NCBI GenBank assembly: GCA_002296055.1 | Contig: DBHE01000128.1 | Coordinates: 1 to 19,575 of the forward strand | DNA length: 19,575 bases | DNA from: Pseudomonadaceae bacterium UBA836 | Lineage (GTDB): Bacteria; Pseudomonadota; Gammaproteobacteria; Pseudomonadales; Pseudomonadaceae | Reading direction: 5' to 3' | In this document: positions 14,767-19,575 of the stretch, in pieces | How the letters are laid out: every line of letters begins with the position of its first letter | Numbering within the stretch: the first letter of the stretch is position 1 | Notes under the pieces: model-generated | What the model saw: only the letters and a program-made list of their open reading frames with translations | The model's database searches: none | Told to the model about the DNA's origin: nothing | Translations under genes and position numbers: made by a program

Positions 14767-16230
14767 ATGTCTGCACCGTCCCGTCTTGCCGAACCCCGCC
14801 TGTTTCGCCAGCAATGTCTGGTTGCTGGTAGCTGGATCGACGCCAGCGATGGCGCCTCCATCGAGGTAGATAACCCGGCCAGCGGCGAGATTATCGGCAG
14901 CGTGCCCAGCCTGAGCGAAGCTCAGCTTAATGATTGCATCGCCCAGGCCGACAAGGCCTTTGCCAGCTGGCGCAAGACCACCGCGCTGGAACGCGCCGAT
15001 CTGCTGATGCGCTGGTACGACCTGATGCTCAAGCACCGCGAGGACATTGCCAGCCTGATGACGCTGGAGCAGGGCAAGCCATTAGTTGAATCACGCGGTG
15101 AGGTGGATTACGCCGCCTCCTTTATCCGCTGGTTTGCCGAGGAAGCACGCCGGGTATACGGCGAGACCATTCCCGGTGCCAAGCCCGGGCAGCATATCGT
15201 GGTGACCCGCCAGCCGATTGGTGTGACGGCCGCGATCACCCCCTGGAATTTCCCGGCAGCGATGATTACGCGCAAGGCCGGCGCCGCGCTGGCTGCCGGT
15301 TGCTCGATGATCGTCAAACCCGCCAGCGCCACACCCTTTACCGCGCTGGCGCTGGGTGTACTGGCCGAAGAGGCGGGTATTCCGGCCGGTGTGTTCAACG
15401 TGGTCACCGGCAAGGCGTCGATGATCAGTGATGTGCTGACCAGCAGCGAGACGGTGCGCAAGCTGAGCTTTACCGGCTCGACCAGCGTCGGCAGTCAGCT
15501 GATGGCCCAATGTGCCGAGCATGTGCAAAAGGTGTCGCTGGAGCTGGGCGGCAACGCGCCTTTTATCGTCTTTGACGACGCTGATCTGGACCGCGCAGTG
15601 GAAGGCGCCATGGTCAGTAAGTTCCGCAATACCGGGCAGACCTGCGTGTGCGCCAACCGCTTTCTGGTGCAGAGCGGTGTGCATGACCGCTTTGTCGAGA
15701 AGCTGGCCGAGGCCATGGGCAAACTCAAGCTGGGTGACGGTTTTGAAGAGGGCGTAACCCAGTCTGCGCTGATCAACCGGGCAGCGGTGCAAAAGGTGCA
15801 GGAGCACTTTGACGATGCGCTGGCCAAGGGCGCCAAGCATGTTGCTGGCGCATCACCCGGCGAGGCCAAAGGCAACTACGTGGAGCCGGTGCTGGTGACT
15901 GGCGTGACCCCGGACATGCAGGTGTGCGCTGATGAAACCTTTGGTCCGTTGGCGGCGGTGATTCGCTTCGACAGTGAGGAGCAGGCCATCGAGCTGGCCA
16001 ACGACACGCCCTATGGGCTGGCAGCCTACTTCTACAGCACCAACATTCACCGCGTCTGGCGCGTTGCCGATGCGCTGGAAGCCGGCATTATCGGCGTCAA
16101 CGAAGGTGCCGTCTCCAATGCGGCCGCACCCTTCGGCGGGGTCAAGGCCAGCGGTCTGGGCCGCGAGGGCTCACGTCACGGGCTGGATGAGTACACCGAA
16201 ATCAAGTACCTGTGCATGGGTGGGGAATAA
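14767..16230 (+). CDS. gabD: NAD(P)-dependent succinate-semialdehyde dehydrogenase family
   Basis: A 487-residue soluble aldehyde dehydrogenase, close in length to E. coli GabD (482). Motifs: ITPWNFPAAMITRK with N161, the cofactor-binding FTGSTSVG, the general base E259 in LELGGNAP, and the catalytic C293 in FRNTGQTCVCANR, where the second Cys two residues on is typical of GabD-type enzymes. The C-terminal motif NEGAVSNAAAPFGGVKASGLGREGSRHG also matches this subfamily. It oxidises succinate semialdehyde, or a related omega-semialdehyde, to the acid. The ATG at 14767 is preceded by AGGAGG (14756-14761), a strong site. It is the first gene of an operon with a hydroxyacid dehydrogenase, an omega-aminotransferase and a D-2-hydroxyacid dehydrogenase, so the aminotransferase probably supplies its aldehyde. 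The exact substrate may differ from succinate semialdehyde. Confidence 0.9.
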   Translation: MSAPSRLAEPRLFRQQCLVAGSWIDASDGASIEVDNPASGEIIGSVPSLSEAQLNDCIAQADKAFASWRKTTALERADLLMRWYDLMLKHREDIASLMTLEQGKPLVESRGEVDYAASFIRWFAEEARRVYGETIPGAKPGQHIVVTRQPIGVTAAITPWNFPAAMITRKAGAALAAGCSMIVKPASATPFTALALGVLAEEAGIPAGVFNVVTGKASMISDVLTSSETVRKLSFTGSTSVGSQLMAQCAEHVQKVSLELGGNAPFIVFDDADLDRAVEGAMVSKFRNTGQTCVCANRFLVQSGVHDRFVEKLAEAMGKLKLGDGFEEGVTQSALINRAAVQKVQEHFDDALAKGAKHVAGASPGEAKGNYVEPVLVTGVTPDMQVCADETFGPLAAVIRFDSEEQAIELANDTPYGLAAYFYSTNIHRVWRVADALEAGIIGVNEGAVSNAAAPFGGVKASGLGREGSRHGLDEYTEIKYLCMGGE

Positions 16231-16233
16231 GCT

Positions 16234-17364
16234 ATGGCTGAGCCACGGCGCATCGCCCTGATGCCCGGCGACGGCATCGGCCAGGAGGTGATGGTCGCCG
16301 CTGCCGAGGTGCTGCAGGCGCTGGATAAGCAAGCGCCACTGGGCCTGACCTGGGATTGGCTGGAGTGGCCCTCGACCGACTGGCATCGGCGGCATGGCGA
16401 GATGATGCCCGCCGATGCCATGACCCAGGTGCAGGCCTACGACGCGCTGCTGATGGGCGCGCTGGGCGATCCGGGGCCGCTCAGTGATGCAAACCGCTAC
16501 TGCCTGCCCGACAGTGTTTCGCTGTCGCCGCTGCTGCAGTTTCGCAAGGGGCTGGGGCTGTGGGCCTGCGAGCGGCCCGCGCGGCTGCTGCCTGGCGCGC
16601 CCCAGTATCTGGCAGACCCGCGCGCCGCCGAGGTCGACATGCTGGTGATTCGTGAAAACAGCGAGGGCGAGTACGTCAATCAGGGCGGGCGCCTGCACCG
16701 GGGCACGGCCGATGAAGTGGCCACCCAGCTGGAGGTGTTCACCCGGCGCGCCACCCAGCGGCTGATCCGCCATGCTTTTGTCCGCGCCCGTGAGCGGCTG
16801 GAGGCGCGGGGTGCCGATGCGCGGCACTTTCACTGCGCAGACAAGGGCCGTGCTGGTGCACAGGTATGCCTGATTACCAAGCGCAACGCTCAGCCCTACT
16901 GGGGCGATATGTACACCGAGGTGTTTGCCGAGATTGCCGCCGAATTCCCGGAAATAGGCGTGCACCATGAGCTGGTCGATGCGGCTTGCATGAAGTTTGT
17001 GCAGTGCCCCTGGACCTTCGACGTGGTGGTGGCGAGCAACTTGCATGGAGACATTCTGACGGATCTGGCCGCTGTGCTATCGGGTGGACTGGGGCTGGCG
17101 CCGTCTTGCAATATCAACCCGGACAGCCGTGCCATGCCCGCGCTGTTCGAACCCACACATGGCAGCGCGCCGGATATCGCCGGTCAGGGGCTTGCAAACC
17201 CTGCTGCCATGCTGCTCACCACAGCCCTGATGCTGGACTGGGTGGGCTGCGCACAGGCTGCCGAACGCCTGCGCCAAGCGGTTGCCAAGGATCTGGCGAC
17301 CACAGCTGGCCAACGGCGGACCTGTCGGGATGTGACTGCTGGCGTGATTGCCGCGCTGCAGTAA
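16234..17364 (+). CDS. tartrate/D-malate/isopropylmalate-type dehydrogenase
   Basis: A 376-residue member of the beta-decarboxylating isocitrate/isopropylmalate dehydrogenase family. Seen: the N-terminal IALMPGDGIGQEV, the substrate region LLQFRKGLGLWACERPARLLPG (family Arg positions), IRENSEGEYVNQGGRLHRG, TKRNAQPYWG, the metal-binding aspartates in VVASNLHGDILTDLAAVLSGGLGLAPS (D273, D277) and the cofactor loop EPTHGSAPDIAGQGLANPAAM. The GEY and GSAPDIAGxGxANP features are closer to tartrate/D-malate dehydrogenases than to LeuB or Icd. Such enzymes oxidise a 2-hydroxy acid with NAD and often decarboxylate the product. The start lies 3 bases after the gabD stop, with GGGGA overlapping that stop. 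The substrate is unknown, and the substrate-pocket residues differ from classical members (for example the ECxxPW-like FVQCPWTFD stretch). Confidence 0.85.
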   Translation: MAEPRRIALMPGDGIGQEVMVAAAEVLQALDKQAPLGLTWDWLEWPSTDWHRRHGEMMPADAMTQVQAYDALLMGALGDPGPLSDANRYCLPDSVSLSPLLQFRKGLGLWACERPARLLPGAPQYLADPRAAEVDMLVIRENSEGEYVNQGGRLHRGTADEVATQLEVFTRRATQRLIRHAFVRARERLEARGADARHFHCADKGRAGAQVCLITKRNAQPYWGDMYTEVFAEIAAEFPEIGVHHELVDAACMKFVQCPWTFDVVVASNLHGDILTDLAAVLSGGLGLAPSCNINPDSRAMPALFEPTHGSAPDIAGQGLANPAAMLLTTALMLDWVGCAQAAERLRQAVAKDLATTAGQRRTCRDVTAGVIAALQ

Positions 17365-17446
17365 ATCCCGCTCGCGTGTCAGGACTCGCTCTGCGAGTTG
17401 CTGGCCGATCAGACTCGGGCTTCGGCCCGCCGAAAGGACAGGAGAG
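17365..17446 (+). other. 82-base intercistronic spacer with two stable hairpins
   Basis: Between the dehydrogenase stop and the aminotransferase start lie a stem ACTCGC-TCT-GCGAGT (17384-17398) and a stem CGGGC-TTCG-GCCCG (17416-17429) with the very stable UUCG tetraloop. The second ends 18 bases before the ATG at 17447, close to the ribosome binding site. Neither is followed by a T run, so they may act as mRNA stabilising or processing sites rather than terminators. Confidence 0.55.
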
Positions 17447-18706
17447 ATGGCTATGCACCATTTGTCACCGCTGCTCAAGCAGGCCAGCCAGGTCTGTGTC
17501 GATCACGGCGAAGGCAGCTGGCTGGTCGATACCGAAGGTCGGCGCTATCTGGACTTCACCTCCGGCATCGGTGTGACCAGCACCGGCCATTGCCACCCCA
17601 CCGTGGTCGCCGCCGCCCAAGAGCAGGTTGGCCGCGTCATTCACGCCCAGTACACCACGGTTGCTCACCGGCCCATGCTGGAACTGACCGATGCGTTGGC
17701 CGAACGTATGCCCGAGGGCATCGACTCGGTGGCCTTCGCCAATTCCGGCTCCGAGTCGGTAGAAGCGGCGCTGCGCCTAGCACGCCAGGCCACCGGGCGG
17801 GCCAATATCATCGTCTTTGACGGGGGCTTTCATGGCCGCACCATGGCGGCCGCCTCCCTTACCACCTCCGGCACCAAGGTGCGCACCGGTTTTCACCCGA
17901 TGATGGCCGGGGTTGAAGTGTCGCCCTTTCCGCACGCCTACCGCTACGGCTGGAGCGAGGAGCAGGCCACCGAGTTTGCCCTGCGCGAGCTTGACCATAT
18001 TCTGAAGACCCGCACCGCGCCCAGTGATACCGCCGCCATGCTGATTGAGCCGGTGCAGGGCGAGTTCGGCTACTACCCGGCCAACACAGCCTTTATGCAG
18101 GGGCTGGCCGAGCGCTGCCGACAGCACGGCATCTTGCTGATCTGCGACGAGATCCAGGCCGGTTACGGCCGCACCGGGCGGTTCTGGAGCCACAACCATT
18201 TTGACGTTACCCCGGATATCGTGATCACCGCCAAGGGGCTGGCCAGCGGTTTTCCGCTGTCGGCCATTGCGGCCTCTGAATCGCTGATGAGCAAGGGGTT
18301 GGCAGGCTCCCAAGGCGGCACCTATGGCGCCAACGCCGTGGCCTGCGCCGCAGCCCTGGCGACGCTGGAAGTGATCGACAAGGAACAGCTGGTGGCCAAC
18401 GCGGCGGAGCAGGGTGGGCTACTCACCGAGCGCCTGCAGGGCCTGCAGCAGCGCTTCCCGATGATAGATACCTTGCGCGGCAAGGGGCTGATGCAAGGCA
18501 TGGAGATTGCCGACGATCACCGCACGCCGCGTGGCGATCTGGCCGCACGTCTGACCAGCGCCGCAGAGGCCGAAGGCTTGCTGCTGCTGCGCTGCGGTAC
18601 CGAGGGGCAAATCGTCCGCTGGTTGCCGCCACTGACGGTCAGTAGCGCCGAAATTGACGAAGCGGTCGCTCGCTTCGCCCGCGCGGCGCAGCAGGTGGCT
18701 GCGTGA
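17447..18706 (+). CDS. class III (omega-amino acid) aminotransferase, GabT-like
   Basis: A 419-residue PLP-dependent aminotransferase of subgroup III (GabT/ArgD/DAT family). Seen: YLDFTSGIGVTSTGHCHP, the phosphate-binding FANSGSESVEAALRLAR, FDGGFHGRTMAAASLT, LIEPVQGEFGYYP, the cofactor aspartate D234 in ICDEIQAGYGRTG, and the Schiff-base lysine K263 in TAKGLASGFPLSA. It transfers an omega-amino group from an omega-amino acid such as GABA to an oxo acid, giving a semialdehyde for the GabD-type enzyme encoded upstream. The start is ambiguous: the ATG at 17447 uses AAAGGA, or the ATG at 17453 uses GGAG at 8 bases; the effect is two residues. Its stop overlaps the next start by GTGA. The 4-aminobutyrate assignment is not proven; related diamine or beta-alanine substrates are possible. 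Confidence 0.87.
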   Translation: MAMHHLSPLLKQASQVCVDHGEGSWLVDTEGRRYLDFTSGIGVTSTGHCHPTVVAAAQEQVGRVIHAQYTTVAHRPMLELTDALAERMPEGIDSVAFANSGSESVEAALRLARQATGRANIIVFDGGFHGRTMAAASLTTSGTKVRTGFHPMMAGVEVSPFPHAYRYGWSEEQATEFALRELDHILKTRTAPSDTAAMLIEPVQGEFGYYPANTAFMQGLAERCRQHGILLICDEIQAGYGRTGRFWSHNHFDVTPDIVITAKGLASGFPLSAIAASESLMSKGLAGSQGGTYGANAVACAAALATLEVIDKEQLVANAAEQGGLLTERLQGLQQRFPMIDTLRGKGLMQGMEIADDHRTPRGDLAARLTSAAEAEGLLLLRCGTEGQIVRWLPPLTVSSAEIDEAVARFARAAQQVAA

Positions 18707-19575
18707 CACGGATTCTGGTGCTGGTCGCCCCCGGTGAGGAGCCCTTGCCGGGGCTTGATGACTTGCCCACCACGGTGGAGCTGCGCACGGTCAGCGATGA
18801 GGCTGATTTGCGCGTGCACCTGCCGCAGACCGATGTGCTGGTGGTGACCGACTTTCGCACCGGGTTGCTCGAAGGCTGCTGGCCAGCGGAGCACAGCATT
18901 CGTTGGGTGCACGCCACCAGCGCCGGGGTCGATGCCTTGATGTTTCCGGCGCTGTGGGACAGCGATGTGCTGCTCACCAATGCTCGAGGGGTGTTTGATC
19001 TGGGCATTGCCGAGTATGTGCTGGGCGCGGTGCTGATGCATGCCAAGGACAGCCTCGGCAACCTGCGGCTGCAACGTCAGCACCAGTGGCAGCACCGCGA
19101 AACCGCGCTGGCCGCGCGTCAGCAGGCCTTGGTTATCGGTGCCGGCTCAATCGGCAGCGAAGTGGCCAGGCTGCTGGCGGCACTGGATATCGAGGTGACC
19201 GGCATCGCCCGCACGGCGCGCGAGGCGCCGCACTTTACCCGCGTTCTGGCCAGCGACCAGCTGGATGCGGTGTTGCCCGAGGCTGACGTGGTGATCATCA
19301 CCGCGCCCCTGACCGAGGACACACGCGGGCTGATTAACCGTGATCGCCTGGCGCTGATGCGCCGCGAGGCGCTACTGGTGAATGTCGGCCGTGGCGCGAT
19401 TGTGGTCACCGACGATCTGGTCGACGCCCTTAAGCGTCGTCAGCTCGGCGCTGCGGTACTGGATGTTGTTGACCCTGAGCCACTGCCCGAAGGGCATGCG
19501 CTCTGGGATATGCCCAACGTGATGCTGTCGGCGCACATGGCCGGTGATTTTATCGGCTGGCGCCGCGCGCTGGGT
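18703..19575 (+). CDS. D-2-hydroxyacid dehydrogenase (partial)
   Basis: 291 codons to the window edge; the C-terminus is missing. It begins with GTG overlapping the aminotransferase stop (GTGA), which implies translational coupling. The NAD(P)-binding Rossmann motif is VIGAGSIGSEVARLL (G146-A-G148-S-I-G151). The catalytic triad of the family is visible: R230 in NVGRGAIV, E259 in VDPEPLPEGHALW and H278 in SAHMAGD. Upstream, HATSAGVDALM and NARGVFDLGIAEYVLG are also typical. Enzymes of this type (GhrA-like and relatives) reduce 2-oxo acids such as glyoxylate or hydroxypyruvate to D-2-hydroxy acids. The AHMAGD form around the histidine marks a subgroup distinct from SerA and LdhA. Its neighbour in the operon also acts on hydroxy acids, so they may share a pathway. 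Confidence 0.9.
   Translation, partial: MTRILVLVAPGEEPLPGLDDLPTTVELRTVSDEADLRVHLPQTDVLVVTDFRTGLLEGCWPAEHSIRWVHATSAGVDALMFPALWDSDVLLTNARGVFDLGIAEYVLGAVLMHAKDSLGNLRLQRQHQWQHRETALAARQQALVIGAGSIGSEVARLLAALDIEVTGIARTAREAPHFTRVLASDQLDAVLPEADVVIITAPLTEDTRGLINRDRLALMRREALLVNVGRGAIVVTDDLVDALKRRQLGAAVLDVVDPEPLPEGHALWDMPNVMLSAHMAGDFIGWRRALG

Noticed and set aside
15091..15840. 249-codon minus-strand frame inside gabD
   Set aside because: Antisense to the conserved ALDH catalytic region; composition is that of a mirror frame.
16171..17046. 291-codon minus-strand frame inside the dehydrogenase gene
   Set aside because: Antisense to a gene with clear family motifs; no domain recognised.
1..19575. CRISPR arrays, tRNA/rRNA genes, insertion sequences, prophage genes
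   Set aside because: No regularly spaced repeats, cloverleaf-like sequences with conserved tRNA boxes, transposases or integrases were found on either strand by reading.

Overview
The window looks like chromosome from a Gammaproteobacterium of the Pseudomonas/Halopseudomonas type. By eye it is G+C rich with third positions strongly G/C. It carries opgG/opgH osmoregulated-glucan genes, a YeeN-type YebC protein at the left edge, and a REP-like palindrome ending in the GCTCCTACA motif common in pseudomonads. No RNA genes, insertion sequences, integrases or CRISPR arrays were seen. Species cannot be settled from this window.

Layout. (1) 1-345, minus strand: the N-terminal part of a YebC/PmpR-family (YeeN-type) regulator, divergent from a DUF1275 membrane protein (505-1167, plus). 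(2) 1172-8797, minus strand: a tightly overlapping five-gene operon transcribed as outer-membrane lipoprotein channel, periplasmic adaptor, RND pump, OmpR-type response regulator, sensor kinase. Upstream of the first gene lie two direct CTTAACC repeats 11 bp apart, 10 bp before a -10-like hexamer, which fits an activator site for the operon's own regulator. (3) 8988-9320, minus strand: a small secreted acidic protein of unknown function, with a leader rich in inverted repeats. (4) 9535-13433, minus strand: opgG, an unrecognised 82-residue gene, and opgH, for osmoregulated periplasmic glucan synthesis. OpgH is shorter than the enterobacterial protein at its N-terminus. A sigma-E/AlgU-like promoter lies just upstream of opgG. 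(5) 13566-14464: a SLATT-like two-helix membrane protein (plus) convergent with a secreted DUF4399 protein (minus). (6) 14767-19575, plus strand: a metabolic operon of GabD-type semialdehyde dehydrogenase, a tartrate/D-malate/isopropylmalate-type dehydrogenase, a class III omega-aminotransferase and a D-2-hydroxyacid dehydrogenase cut by the right edge.

How the parts work together. The efflux operon encodes a complete tripartite pump plus a two-component system, so it could sense a compound at the envelope and induce its own export. The opg operon supports envelope osmoadaptation, and its apparent extracytoplasmic sigma promoter fits that role. In the right-hand operon the aminotransferase and GabD would convert an omega-amino acid to a semialdehyde and then to a dicarboxylate. 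The two hydroxyacid dehydrogenases suggest a hydroxylated substrate or product, but the substrate cannot be read from sequence. Nothing here is a clear new defence or mobile system. The most interesting items are the self-contained regulated pump, the gene embedded between opgG and opgH, the orphan SLATT protein and the four-enzyme catabolic operon.
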